From an uncultured Porphyromonadaceae bacterium (GTDB lineage Bacteria > Bacteroidota > Bacteroidia > Bacteroidales > Muribaculaceae), in NCBI GenBank assembly GCA_937892215.1, contig CALAVE010000043.1, positions 6,930-70,929 on the forward strand: 64,000 nucleotides of DNA, given 5' to 3'. The notes beneath the pieces were generated by a model. That model saw only the letters and a list, made by a program, of their open reading frames with translations. It ran no database searches and was not told the origin of the DNA. Position numbers and translations under genes: made by a program. This document shows positions 33,420-43,468 of the stretch, one piece after another. The first letter of the stretch is position 1, and every line of letters starts with the position of its first letter.

Positions 33420-33655
33420 TGTGCAGTCCTCCTTCTTATATCTTCGTCCAAAGCACGCAAGCGATTGTCGAAGTACAGTTTAATTCCGAATATGCTGCCG
33501 GCATACACCAATGCCTCACCAAGCACCGCGAGCACGGTGCTATGTATCTCGCCCAGCGGTGGCACACAGAAGCCCGCCACGCACAAGCCTGTACCCACCG
33601 TGAGCATCGCCACGGCCGACACTACGGCGATTGTATCTTTCCTGTCCTTAGTCAT
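33416..33655 (-). CDS. Holin
   Basis: 79 residues from MTKDRKDTIA at 33655, a start that overlaps the upstream stop in an ATGA arrangement; the longer frame up to 33712 overlaps it too far. Two hydrophobic helices (about 8-30 and 38-60) are separated by a short turn, and the tail is charged (YFDNRLRALDEDIRRRTAQ). Small size, two helices, charged tail and position directly before the endolysin identify it as the pore former that releases the endolysin. Confidence 0.82.
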   Translation of the reverse strand: MTKDRKDTIAVVSAVAMLTVGTGLCVAGFCVPPLGEIHSTVLAVLGEALVYAGSIFGIKLYFDNRLRALDEDIRRRTAQ

Positions 33656-33975
33656 GACGCGCCCTCCAATCTGTTGATTTCGTCCCTTAATGCACGGCGG
33701 TGCTCGCGCCAACCCGGATAGAGAGTGTCGCAGTCGTAGCCCTCAAGGGCTTTCAGTGCGATGTAATCAGTCGCGTCCAGTTCTCGGTACAACTGCTCGC
33801 GCTTTTCCCTGAGCCGTTGCAAGTCCTCGTCGGAGGGCGGATTGTCCACCTCCTCAAAATCATCAGCCGTGACATCGGGCAGGGTGGAGAAGCGTCGCCC
33901 ATACACATCGCTCCCCTTGAGGTGGAGCCACTTGCCGCTGTCGCTGTAAATCTCGTTGTTGCTAATAACTACCAT
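33652..33975 (-). CDS. Tail-fibre-linked helical protein (assembly-chaperone-like)
   Basis: 107 residues. A beta-rich N-terminus (VVISNNEIYSDSGKWLHLKGSDVYGRRF) is followed by an acidic linker and a helical C-terminus (DYIALKALEGYDCDTLYPGWREHRRALRDEINRLE). The C-terminal pattern resembles XkdW or tail-fibre assembly chaperones, which end in a similar two-helix unit, and the gene lies just downstream of the fibre gene. The match is from memory and not certain. Confidence 0.6.
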   Translation of the reverse strand: MVVISNNEIYSDSGKWLHLKGSDVYGRRFSTLPDVTADDFEEVDNPPSDEDLQRLREKREQLYRELDATDYIALKALEGYDCDTLYPGWREHRRALRDEINRLEGAS

Positions 33976-34021
33976 AATTTTTTGTCGTTACATAAATTAT
34001 TTGTGATTAATCCGTACCATA

Positions 34022-34966
34022 TCAAGCAGTCTTTAGAGCGAAATTAACATAGTATGGACCTCCCATCGCTCTCACGCGGAGGCCGTTCCATTTGCCGCCG
34101 CTGGCATCGCCGTTGTTCAGTTTATCCCATACATCGGCGTGCACATACACCGTAATAGCGGTGGCTTCGGTCATTCCGCTGGGGCGGTTGTCAACGAGGT
34201 ATTCAAGGCTCTCGTAACTGATATTCGGGCAGGCGGACAAGTCCACGTTGACGCGGACATTCCTCAGGCGCACTTCCTCGAGTGCCGCGCAACGGCCGAA
34301 AACGGAGTTCGAGAAGTTGGTCTGCGTGGTTATGCTGTTGCAGTTGAACACCATGTCTATCACCCGCAGGCTTGTGCAGCCGTAGAATGCGTCAATCAGC
34401 GTCGTGGGTGTTACACCGCTTGTGCCGTAGTTGCCTTTTATTACCTCCACGGCGGTATTGTTGCGGAACGCGTAGGTGTAACTCACACTTGATGCGCTGT
34501 TGTATATGCTTCGGTTCGGGATGTTCGTCCGGAACGTACAGTGGGCATACTTGCCACCCTGCATCGCGCCCATGAACTGGTTCGTCTGGTTATATATCGT
34601 TACAGCCTGAGCATAGGTGATATCTGTCAGTCCGTTGAGCGAGAACATGCCTGTTGCAGTATCGTAAGAGCCATAACTGCCGACTGCGTCAAGCCACAGG
34701 TCTATAAATGCTTGTTTCTTCGCCACTGCAATTAGTTGGTTGGCGGAGTCCAATTCTTGCGCGAGCGCATCAACCGTTGTTTTGTCTGCTTTTAGTGCGA
34801 TAGCTGATGCATTCTCGGTTATTCTTCTTGACAGGCGGTCAACTTCGTCCTCAACTGTTTGGGCGAGAACGCTCAGGTCAGACGCAGGCGCAAAATTGCC
34901 ATTAAGAACTTCGCTTATCGCTTTGTCTATCTGCGCTCCGGTGTGTGTACTTTCGTAATTGCTCAT
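34022..34966 (-). CDS. Tail fibre / receptor-binding protein with leucine-rich-like repeats
   Basis: 314 residues. The N-terminal YESTHTGAQIDKAISEVLNG is a recurring start of phage fibre proteins and probably docks to the tail tip. A coiled coil follows (about 30-85). The C-terminal half has repeats with FYGCTSLRVIDM and FGRCAALEEVRLRN patterns, as in BspA-like leucine-rich surface proteins, which could bind the host receptor. It overlaps the upstream tail-tip gene by four bases. Confidence 0.75.
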   Translation of the reverse strand: MSNYESTHTGAQIDKAISEVLNGNFAPASDLSVLAQTVEDEVDRLSRRITENASAIALKADKTTVDALAQELDSANQLIAVAKKQAFIDLWLDAVGSYGSYDTATGMFSLNGLTDITYAQAVTIYNQTNQFMGAMQGGKYAHCTFRTNIPNRSIYNSASSVSYTYAFRNNTAVEVIKGNYGTSGVTPTTLIDAFYGCTSLRVIDMVFNCNSITTQTNFSNSVFGRCAALEEVRLRNVRVNVDLSACPNISYESLEYLVDNRPSGMTEATAITVYVHADVWDKLNNGDASGGKWNGLRVRAMGGPYYVNFALKTA

Positions 34967-37497
34967 TGTCTTTTTATTTCTTTTTCGAGTTGTTTAATAC
35001 GTGAGTATGCCGTGGTCTCGCCAACGGTATATAGTGGGGAATCGTAAGGCTTATCGAGTTTGAGCTCGTAGCCGATGATGCGACTGGTGATTTCGCCGCC
35101 AAAGAGTGCTTCGTGCTTGATAGTGACTTTAACGCCTTCGGCGAGTAACTCGTACGCATCACCGCCGTTTTGTACGTATAACCGCTTGCCAGCACTGTCG
35201 TAAAATTCTGCGCCACCTATGGCATCGAATGGTACGCTCTCGAGTTGGACGAACATATAGTCGCTCATCATCTTGCAAGTAAACGTGAATTGATTGTCGG
35301 TGATGGCTTGCAGGTAGTCAACTGCTTTATCTTCAAGGGAAGCCTCGGCCACCCCGACCAAGCCAAGTCCGCTCATTGCATTTACATTCCAGCCAAGAAG
35401 CACGAGCGCATCACCCACTTTGGGGGCAAGTTCCGTATTGGGCAGCTTAGCGCCATAGTCTTCATTGCGAACGATGGTGAACGACTGGAGCGCAAAAGAC
35501 GCATCGAATGTCATACCGGCGAGTCGCGCCCCGTCCTCCGCAGGAGGATAATCAGCCACTCTTTCAGCCGACACCTCAGCGTCTGTTAGGAATTTCAGTT
35601 GTAGCGTGTTTCCGTCAAGGATATAGTCGCTGACGAACGGGAAGTCGTCACCGTTTATCATCTTGACCTTGATAGTGTATTGCACCCAGTCCCACCAAGT
35701 TTCGCTACCGTCGCGATTCTCTATTTTTTCGCGCTTCTTCACCTCTGTAACATCGGTCACAACCAGCGTACAATGAGGATAAACCTCGTCAAGGATGATT
35801 GTGCCCTCCACCACCGACTCTGAATTCAAGTCGATTACTTCTATGTAACCACGCCCCTTATAGTACTCATACCCATGTGGGGTTACTTTGGAGTCGCCGT
35901 AGTCGCTTGTATCCATGTGGAGCCGGTTTTCCCCAACCTTGGCTATGGCACTTGGGTTGTCCGTGTCGGTGCGCGACCAAAACGATAGAGGAACTTTGAC
36001 CGACAATGGCGACAACTGATAGTTGCTACCCGCAGAGAAACCGCTCGGAATCACATCGTTGGAGAACGCAAAATAATTCCAATAACTACCACCTGGCTCT
36101 TGGTTGAAAGGATTAAAAACGACTCCATATTCGTTGCCGTTATACAGTAGTGAGCAGTGGCGGGAATAGTTGTAAGCAGAGAAATTGACGCTTTCCGTTG
36201 TGTCAGCAAGGCGCGGTTCGTCGTATAGGTAGCATTCAGAGGATGCTTCTACGTCAATATACAATCGCCACACGCCTGCCGTAAGCGACTCGGTCTTGTC
36301 GATAGAGATACCATCCAATACGAGTTCCGTATATTGGTCTTTCCCCCCCATCTCGTCCGATACACTTCGTGCGATTGAGCACAAGTCAATGGTTGTAGTC
36401 CCATCGGTGAGGCGCGCACTGATGGCTATTTCCCCCTTGACTTCGCCGCTTAACAGGCACACCCTAACCTTGACACCGAGTTGTGCGCAGTTAATACTAT
36501 ACACATCACTAATAGCCACCGTTATTCCGTTACTTTGAGTTGACGTGTAATGGCGGTAAAAGTTAGCATTAACCACCGATGCAGGGTCGGGCAAAAAATT
36601 ATCAATAAACCAATCGGTCTTGTCGGGTGTACGTTGTTCATCAAGGAAGTATGTCGCGCGCATTGGGCGGCTCTCATCGCGGAATAAGTGCAACGTTCTC
36701 CCATCTTCGGTGTGGGTTAAGATATTGCCGGCGGTAAACACGAGCTCTCGGTCGTAGGTGTCCGGCACGTTACGCGTTGAACCAAACACATAAAGGCGAT
36801 TGGCGTAGGTCTGCTGGTCTTTCTGCGCCGTTATGCTCTCGCAAGTGGCTTGTGTCTGTCCGTCGCCCAGCGTGAACAACGGCGTAACCGGTAGCGAGTA
36901 TTCGCACTTGCCGAAATTGATTGTCCGTCCAGCAACCCACCATTCACACCCCCATTGCTCGGCCATTGCGCTCAAGGCACTGAGGATATCAACGGAGTTA
37001 TAGGTGATATACCGCACTTCGGCGGCACTCTTGATGTTGGCAGTGTCTATGGTTACGTTGTACCCAGTCTCGCCTATTGCAACAAGGTTGTTGAGTACTT
37101 CGTTTGCGTGGGTGGAGAGGTCGGCTGTCAGCGTCCAATTGACTTCTTTCCTGTAGCGTGAATGGCTGAGTTCTTCCGTCAGCATAAATTTGAAGTTTGC
37201 CCAACGCCGGTAACCGGCCTCGAACGTGACGTTGTACTGATACGCTGCGTCGCTGACGGAATAGCCAGGCATTTGTTGCCTCACGTACACGAAACGACCG
37301 AAAAGTTCATCGTCAATATAATCGCCTATATTGAGTTCTATCGGTTCGGGCAAGTCAAAGGCAAGCACTATGCAATCCTCTTGCATTAGCATAAATCGGC
37401 GCACCGACTTCTCGGTGATAGGCACTGAGGCTACGGTGATGGTTGTCGTGCCAATAGCGCGCTTGATTGCTATGTTAGTCTTGGTGCGCTCCCTCAT
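34963..37497 (-). CDS. Large tail-tip / baseplate protein
   Basis: 844 residues. It follows the Dit-like gene and precedes the fibre gene, the place of the tail-associated (Tal) or baseplate hub protein. The first third (RRFMLMQEDCIVLAFDLPEPIELNIGDYI, then the DAAYQYNVTFEAGYRRW region) resembles the hub-like N-terminus of siphovirus tail proteins. The middle contains beta-sandwich-like segments that may bind carbohydrate. No peptidase motif is evident. A three-base gap separates it from the Dit-like gene. Confidence 0.75.
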   Translation of the reverse strand: MRERTKTNIAIKRAIGTTTITVASVPITEKSVRRFMLMQEDCIVLAFDLPEPIELNIGDYIDDELFGRFVYVRQQMPGYSVSDAAYQYNVTFEAGYRRWANFKFMLTEELSHSRYRKEVNWTLTADLSTHANEVLNNLVAIGETGYNVTIDTANIKSAAEVRYITYNSVDILSALSAMAEQWGCEWWVAGRTINFGKCEYSLPVTPLFTLGDGQTQATCESITAQKDQQTYANRLYVFGSTRNVPDTYDRELVFTAGNILTHTEDGRTLHLFRDESRPMRATYFLDEQRTPDKTDWFIDNFLPDPASVVNANFYRHYTSTQSNGITVAISDVYSINCAQLGVKVRVCLLSGEVKGEIAISARLTDGTTTIDLCSIARSVSDEMGGKDQYTELVLDGISIDKTESLTAGVWRLYIDVEASSECYLYDEPRLADTTESVNFSAYNYSRHCSLLYNGNEYGVVFNPFNQEPGGSYWNYFAFSNDVIPSGFSAGSNYQLSPLSVKVPLSFWSRTDTDNPSAIAKVGENRLHMDTSDYGDSKVTPHGYEYYKGRGYIEVIDLNSESVVEGTIILDEVYPHCTLVVTDVTEVKKREKIENRDGSETWWDWVQYTIKVKMINGDDFPFVSDYILDGNTLQLKFLTDAEVSAERVADYPPAEDGARLAGMTFDASFALQSFTIVRNEDYGAKLPNTELAPKVGDALVLLGWNVNAMSGLGLVGVAEASLEDKAVDYLQAITDNQFTFTCKMMSDYMFVQLESVPFDAIGGAEFYDSAGKRLYVQNGGDAYELLAEGVKVTIKHEALFGGEITSRIIGYELKLDKPYDSPLYTVGETTAYSRIKQLEKEIKRQ

Positions 37498-37499
37498 CG

Positions 37500-37916
37500 C
37501 TATTGCCGGTCTTTGGTGTTCGGTTCAATTAATTTCAGCGTGAACTTGGCTATGCCGTTGAGAATTGCCGAGTATTGCGTGCAAGACACATATAACATCT
37601 TGTACACAACACCGCTCTGGTATTTGGTCCTTATAGTCAGCTGGCCGCTCGCAAGAACTTCATCGCAGAATGCCTGGTACTTGTTCAGGAAGTCGGTAGT
37701 GTTGGTGGCTATAAGGTGCATGTCAAGCGCCACTTCGCGCGAATCGTAGCGCGGAGCGTTGTTCAGTATTCGCTTGCCGTGTTCGAGTCGCGAATTGTTT
37801 GTTATGCGTTCTTTGAGCGGCGCAGGCGTCATTAGGGCTGTCAGCCCCTTGTCCCCGATGTTCACGCCCCACTGCTGGTACGCATCAATGCCGTTGATGT
37901 AAAGGTCTCCAATCAT
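37500..37916 (-). CDS. Distal tail protein (Dit-like)
   Basis: 138 residues starting MIGDLYINGIDAYQQWGV, with a KERITNNSRLEHGKRI segment and an all-beta pattern. Size and position between tape measure and tail-tip protein fit a short Dit that forms the hexameric hub joining the tube to the tip. It overlaps the tape-measure stop by four bases. Confidence 0.7.
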   Translation of the reverse strand: MIGDLYINGIDAYQQWGVNIGDKGLTALMTPAPLKERITNNSRLEHGKRILNNAPRYDSREVALDMHLIATNTTDFLNKYQAFCDEVLASGQLTIRTKYQSGVVYKMLYVSCTQYSAILNGIAKFTLKLIEPNTKDRQ

Positions 37917-40900
37917 AAGTTGTCTGTATTAAGTGCTATCCTATTAAGTGAACTGGCGAAGTCGCGGTACATGGCGCGATTGACCGACAGTATATCGTCA
38001 AGGTAATTGCTGCTCCGGAGTAGGATGTCGCGAATCTCGCCACTGAGGTTGAATCCGTTCACCGTCATTTCGAGCAGTCCGTTTATGCTGTTGAGCGACT
38101 GCAGGGCAAGCTCGTTGCCGTAAGCCTGAGCAATCTGCATTGCCGCAAAACGACCATTCAGTTCTTCGACGCTGTCTTGGCTCGCAGTGGCGAAGCCACC
38201 CGTGGAGGCTTCTGCGTCAGTCTGTCCGCTCCAGCCGAACACTTCGTTGAGGGCATCTCGTTCGGCTATCATATCCTCAACAATGGCTGTTTGCGCATCC
38301 TTTAGCGCATCTCGTTCAGCGGCAGTAACTTTGCCGTCTTTGGCTGCTGTTACCCAGCTGTCGTATAAGGTCTTAATTTTATCCTTGTACATGCTGGCCA
38401 TAATGGAATTGAGAATCGCCTTGCGCATCTTCTCCTCGAAGTCCTTGGAGAAGTCTGACACCGAACTATCCATATCGGCTATCATATCCAAGAACCCGTT
38501 GAGGAAACTATCGAAGTCAGTACCTGTAAGGCGTTCGTTGAGCATGTTCTGCAGGTCCTCCAACTTCTTCTCGCCGTCAATTATCCCCTCCAGATATTCG
38601 CGTGTCTTCTCGTTTAGCTCGGCCCAAAAGACAGGTGCGTTATCGCGCAAATACTGCAATTTTTCGGCGCTCAGGTCGAAGATATTAGCCATTTTGTTGT
38701 CGAGAACACCCATCATGCCCAAGGACGCTAATTGGCTGCGTGCTTCGCCTGATAGTGCCTTGATGTTCTTGACGCCTTCCCTGTGAGAGAACCATCCAGC
38801 TCCGGACCACACCCATTCTTTGCCAAGAGAGCGCAATGCGGCGTTAGACTTGTCCTGTACGCGTTCGGCCTCCAGCCCCACTTGTACCGCTTCGCGTCCC
38901 CAACTCATAGACAGGTATTCCTCCTTGCTCGAAATGATGTCCGCCCATACGTCTTTCAGGGCTTCGTACTTCTTGAGAGCCTTGTTGTAACTACTGTAAT
39001 CGGCTGCACCGCCGAATATAGAGGCGATGGTATTCACAAGCCCCTTGCCGATGCCAATAACGCCGGAGATAGCCTTGATTGAACCACCGATGTAGTCTCC
39101 CGACGCGAACGACTGCATCGCATCCGACATCTTGTTCACACCGTCAAGGGTCTCTTGTATGCCCTCGGGAAGCGTCACGCCCAATTGCTCGGCCAGTCCT
39201 TGCAGTTCTTGCCCAGCGCCACCGACTTTGCTCAAACTCTCGCCTATCGCGCCGCACTTCTTCTGGAACTTGGTCTGCTCGTTGACGGAATTGTTTAGGT
39301 CTTTGTTGAGCACTTGCAAGGCATCCTTGTAAGATAGTGTTATATCAACCACCTCGCCCATCTCGTTGCGGGCTTGGATAGTGACCTTGGTGTTCTCTAT
39401 CTCTGTCTTCCGGAATGCGTCGTTGGCCGTTATTGCTTCGGTGTAAGCCTTGCTAATGGTCGTGTTGCCGAATGCCGTGTTATCCAACTTGTCCATTTCT
39501 CGCTTCACGCGGCGTTGCTCTTTAGCCCCGTTTATAGCGTCCTTGAGCGATAGTCCGAACCCCTTAAATGGGTCGCGCCGTGCCGCTTCGTCCTGCAAGT
39601 TGGAGATTGCATCTGTTAGCGTCTTGATGTTTTCGGGGCTAAGATTTTTGTTGACCTCTATGTATTTTTGGAGTTGCTCAGTGAGCACGCTAAGCGATGA
39701 AGTGCCTACGCGCTCTAAATCTCCGAATACTTGCTCCCAGTTGATATTCTCCTGCATTTCCCTAAAAGCGAAGTCGGATAGTGCTTTTGCGCGTTCTTCC
39801 TCTGCTTTGGCGAGCAAATTAAGGAGCCGTTCTTCTTCGGCGTGGTCACCTTTACCGCGAGCGTCCGTGATTAGGTTCTGCAAGTTGGCGATGTCGGTAT
39901 CATACTCTTGCAACTCCACCTTGGCGCGCTGGGCAAAATTGCCGTATTTGCCTTCCAACTCGCTATCCAGTGAGCCGAGTTGCTGCTTGGCGAAGTTAAT
40001 TGCCGCCATGATTCTGCGCTTTTCCTCCTCGGTCGTAGCCTTGGCCAACGCTTTCTCAAGATTCGCGATGTCGGTGTTAAGTTTGGTGGTGTTCTCCCGG
40101 CGCGACTCGCCATAGGCATTGTACGCGGCAAGTAATTCGTCCAATGTGTCGGCGGTTTTCTTTATGTTATCCTCTTTGATGAGGTCGTTGGTTTTTTGCC
40201 ACGCAACGTACCACTTATGCAAGTCGCCCTCGCCGTTTTTCAGCAAGTCCTCGTAATATGCATCGTCTTTCGCCTCGTATTGATACTCTTTGCGGTCTTT
40301 ACCGCCTTTGAGCCAAAGGTTCTTATCCAACTCTTTCTGTTGCTCAATCATGGCCTTGTACGACTCCGTCTGCTTGCGCTGGGCTTCGGCAAATTCCTCT
40401 TCAAGTTGGGCTAATGTTTGGTCGCTGCCCAATAGCAATGCATTCTGCAAGCGACGATTCGCCGCCTCAACTTCGGCAGTCTGCTCCCTGATTCGCTTGA
40501 GATTGGTCTGCACCATTTCATTGCGGTCGTACTCGGCTTGCCGAGCATCCCACTTGGAGCCCTTGCCCTTGCCTTTGTTCTTGCTCTTGCCGTATATATC
40601 TTTGGCGGCTATTTGCTTGTCGTATTCCTTGAGTTGGCTCATCAACTCGGCGCGTTTTGCGTCGTCACCCGCTTTTTCGTACTCATCCTGTATTTTCTTC
40701 CGGTCCTCTTTTAATTTTGCGAGTGACCCCTCAGCGAACTTTGTGTCGATGAGGCCATTAATTGTGTTAAGCAACCTGAGCACGTACTCAAGTTGTGAGG
40801 TGTCTGCGGCTATGCTTAGTGGTGTAGCATTGGCGCTATTTATGCTTGTGCGTAGAGCTTCAATTGACGATTTCGCGTTGGCCTGCAAGGTAAGCAATTC

Positions 40901-43465
40901 CGGCAGTCCAAGGTCGCCAATACGGCTCTCTGCCACTTTGCGTATAGCCTCACCAACTTCGCTGGTCTCGCCAAAGAGTTTCGAGGTGGTCTCGCTTACG
41001 CCTATAAGGTACTTCTGATAACTCTCCGCTTTTCCGAAGTCGAAATCGTCTAATATCGTTGTGAATTGCGCGTTGCCGGACATTCCTTCCTTGAGGTTCA
41101 CACCTTCGAGTTTGGCTTGGCGTTCCATCTCCTTTGTGCGCTCTTTTTCAGCCTCCAACCCATCGTTCGTCAATTTCGTCACGCGTTCAAGCACATCCTC
41201 GTTCTTAATGTTGGCGCGAGTGTATTTGTCGATGACATCGTTCACTCCGCCCCAAGAAGTTGTTATACCAGCAGTCAAATCAAGCCCAAACAGTTGTTCG
41301 AGCGTACTATACACCTTATTGTGTACTTGCTGAACTATGCGGTCGTCAGCCAAATGCTTAACCAAATCATCCGTGAGCTCTGGGTTCTTAGCCTTAATTT
41401 CGGCAAACACCTTGTTGTAGGACTCCATAGCCTCCGTGTAAGTTGTCTCCATTAATTCGACAACTTGCTCTTTGTTCTCGCGTAGCTCCTTGATATCTAT
41501 GCCCAACAAGTCAGAATTACCGTTGGGCAGGATACCGTACTCGGCGCCTCCTATATCTTTAAGGGCTTGATTATATATCTCCTCCGCTTTCTTCTCAGCG
41601 GCATTTTTCTGCTTGGTGTATTGATTGAGAAGTTGGCGCGCGCCAGCCTCCTCCTTGATTTTGGCAATGGTTTCGGTGCGCACTCGGTTCTCCTCTTCCA
41701 AGTTGCCTGTCTCGGCGACTACACTTACGCCGTATTCCATTGCCACCTCGTTCAACTCGTCAACGAGTTTCTTGTGTATTTGTGTATCTTTGCCGGTGTT
41801 CTCAAGGGCGACACCAAGGCGTTCAATATCCGCTATGGTATCGGCCGCTTTTTTCCCGTATTTCTCGACTCTTTCGCTTGCCTCATCTGCTTTAGAGTCA
41901 AATATGCCCAATGCCCCTACCAAAGCGGTCACACCCATCATGGCAAGGCCGAACCAATTGGCCGACAATGCCCTGCCAAGATTCCTCATGGCTTTGGCGC
42001 ATTTGTCGGTCACTGTAGCCCAAAGTGCTTTGGACTTTGAGTTGGCTTGTGTGGCTGCGGTGTCAACAGCGGTATTGAAAGAGTTGATTTTCGTTGCCGC
42101 CGCTTCTTTTTTGGTCGCCGCTTCTTTCAGGTTGCTTGCGGCTACACCTTTCTGCTTGCTGGCATTGTTGAGTTCTTGTTGGGCGGTTGCAAGTTCAAGT
42201 TCTGCGGCCTCAATGGCTTCTCCGTCGCCGACTTTCAGTGCCGCTTCGTACGATTCTTGTGCAGCCTGTACTGCTGCTTCCGCGTCAGCCTCTGCTTGGT
42301 ACGCTCTGACTTCGGCGAGCCGAGCCGCTTCCACTGCCGCGTCAGCCTCTGCCTTGTCAAGCAATAGTTTCTGCTGAACAGCTTTCAGTTGCTCATTGCT
42401 GGCGATATAATTAGCGCGCCGAGCGTCGGTGTTCGCCTCTATAGCGGTAGTGGAATTGGTGGTAGTGGCTGCTTCGTCAGAGCCAAACTCCTTGACAATG
42501 CCTTCAATCTGCTTGGCGTTGAATGCCGCCGTGCTTTCGTTCAAGGTTTTTTGGGCAGTCTCGACGAGCATCAGCGAAGCCTTATATTCGCCCCACATCA
42601 GGGCAATGGTGCCAATGGCCATGCCTAACTTGTCAAAGTTCTTCACCGCTTCGGTGGCTAACTCTATCGCCCCCGAGAACACCCCCTCGGTGTCTTGCCC
42701 TATGGAATCAAGAGCCTCGTCCCACGCGCCTTGAAGATTGCTCCACGCGCCGCGTAAACCTTTGCTCTGCTTCTCCAGCATGCCGTAGAACTTGCCTCCC
42801 TCCTGCGTGGCAGATTGGAACGCTTCGGCCACCATTTCGCTTGTGATAGCCCCCTTGCTCATTTCGTCCTTGAGCTCGCCCACGCTCTTACCGGTCTTGC
42901 GCGCTATCTCGGTCAATGGATTGAAGCCGGCGTTAATCATCTGCAACAGGTCTTGACCCATCAACTTGCCCGTGGCGCTCATCTGCGAAAAAGCGAGCGA
43001 CAACGATTGGAACTTGGCAGAATCACCCATGCTGATGTCTCCGAGAGCCTTGAGATTGGGCATAACATCTTCTACCGATATGCCGAAGCCGAGCATTGTC
43101 TGGGCGGCAGAGGCAAGGTCGCCCAACTGCATTGGAGTTGATACGGCAAAGGTGCGCATTTCCTCCATAAGAGAGGCAGCGCGTTCCTGAGAGCCCAGCA
43201 ACACCTCAAACGATGTCTGCAAGGATTGCATATTGCTATGCACTTGGAATATCTGCTGAGCAAAACTCTTTATCGCGTCGGCGGTAAAGTATGCGCCCAT
43301 AGACGCGCCAATCTTCTTGAACGCGGCATCTATCTTAGTGCCGCCGCTCTCTATGTCGCCCACAAACTCGTTCATGTTCCTGCGCGCACGCTCAATGCCG
43401 GAGTTGAACATTGAATCGTCAACTCGCACTTCGAAATTAAGTCCTTGGTTCTCTGTCTCTGCCAT
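37913..43465 (-). CDS. Tail tape measure protein
   Basis: 1850 residues, the largest gene. The N-terminus has the tape-measure domain: LLGSQERAASLMEEMRTFAVSTP, then MSATGKLMGQDLLQMINAGFNPLTEIARKTGKS and LRGAWSNLQGAWDEAL. Long Ala/Glu/Lys-rich coiled coils follow, with a hydrophobic segment (WFGLAMMGVTALVGALGIF) around residue 510 that may enter the host membrane. At the usual 0.15 nm per residue the tail would be roughly 280 nm, long for a siphovirus. It overlaps the Dit-like gene by four bases. Confidence 0.93.
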   Translation of the reverse strand: MAETENQGLNFEVRVDDSMFNSGIERARRNMNEFVGDIESGGTKIDAAFKKIGASMGAYFTADAIKSFAQQIFQVHSNMQSLQTSFEVLLGSQERAASLMEEMRTFAVSTPMQLGDLASAAQTMLGFGISVEDVMPNLKALGDISMGDSAKFQSLSLAFSQMSATGKLMGQDLLQMINAGFNPLTEIARKTGKSVGELKDEMSKGAITSEMVAEAFQSATQEGGKFYGMLEKQSKGLRGAWSNLQGAWDEALDSIGQDTEGVFSGAIELATEAVKNFDKLGMAIGTIALMWGEYKASLMLVETAQKTLNESTAAFNAKQIEGIVKEFGSDEAATTTNSTTAIEANTDARRANYIASNEQLKAVQQKLLLDKAEADAAVEAARLAEVRAYQAEADAEAAVQAAQESYEAALKVGDGEAIEAAELELATAQQELNNASKQKGVAASNLKEAATKKEAAATKINSFNTAVDTAATQANSKSKALWATVTDKCAKAMRNLGRALSANWFGLAMMGVTALVGALGIFDSKADEASERVEKYGKKAADTIADIERLGVALENTGKDTQIHKKLVDELNEVAMEYGVSVVAETGNLEEENRVRTETIAKIKEEAGARQLLNQYTKQKNAAEKKAEEIYNQALKDIGGAEYGILPNGNSDLLGIDIKELRENKEQVVELMETTYTEAMESYNKVFAEIKAKNPELTDDLVKHLADDRIVQQVHNKVYSTLEQLFGLDLTAGITTSWGGVNDVIDKYTRANIKNEDVLERVTKLTNDGLEAEKERTKEMERQAKLEGVNLKEGMSGNAQFTTILDDFDFGKAESYQKYLIGVSETTSKLFGETSEVGEAIRKVAESRIGDLGLPELLTLQANAKSSIEALRTSINSANATPLSIAADTSQLEYVLRLLNTINGLIDTKFAEGSLAKLKEDRKKIQDEYEKAGDDAKRAELMSQLKEYDKQIAAKDIYGKSKNKGKGKGSKWDARQAEYDRNEMVQTNLKRIREQTAEVEAANRRLQNALLLGSDQTLAQLEEEFAEAQRKQTESYKAMIEQQKELDKNLWLKGGKDRKEYQYEAKDDAYYEDLLKNGEGDLHKWYVAWQKTNDLIKEDNIKKTADTLDELLAAYNAYGESRRENTTKLNTDIANLEKALAKATTEEEKRRIMAAINFAKQQLGSLDSELEGKYGNFAQRAKVELQEYDTDIANLQNLITDARGKGDHAEEERLLNLLAKAEEERAKALSDFAFREMQENINWEQVFGDLERVGTSSLSVLTEQLQKYIEVNKNLSPENIKTLTDAISNLQDEAARRDPFKGFGLSLKDAINGAKEQRRVKREMDKLDNTAFGNTTISKAYTEAITANDAFRKTEIENTKVTIQARNEMGEVVDITLSYKDALQVLNKDLNNSVNEQTKFQKKCGAIGESLSKVGGAGQELQGLAEQLGVTLPEGIQETLDGVNKMSDAMQSFASGDYIGGSIKAISGVIGIGKGLVNTIASIFGGAADYSSYNKALKKYEALKDVWADIISSKEEYLSMSWGREAVQVGLEAERVQDKSNAALRSLGKEWVWSGAGWFSHREGVKNIKALSGEARSQLASLGMMGVLDNKMANIFDLSAEKLQYLRDNAPVFWAELNEKTREYLEGIIDGEKKLEDLQNMLNERLTGTDFDSFLNGFLDMIADMDSSVSDFSKDFEEKMRKAILNSIMASMYKDKIKTLYDSWVTAAKDGKVTAAERDALKDAQTAIVEDMIAERDALNEVFGWSGQTDAEASTGGFATASQDSVEELNGRFAAMQIAQAYGNELALQSLNSINGLLEMTVNGFNLSGEIRDILLRSSNYLDDILSVNRAMYRDFASSLNRIALNTDNL

Positions 43466-43468
43466 AGA

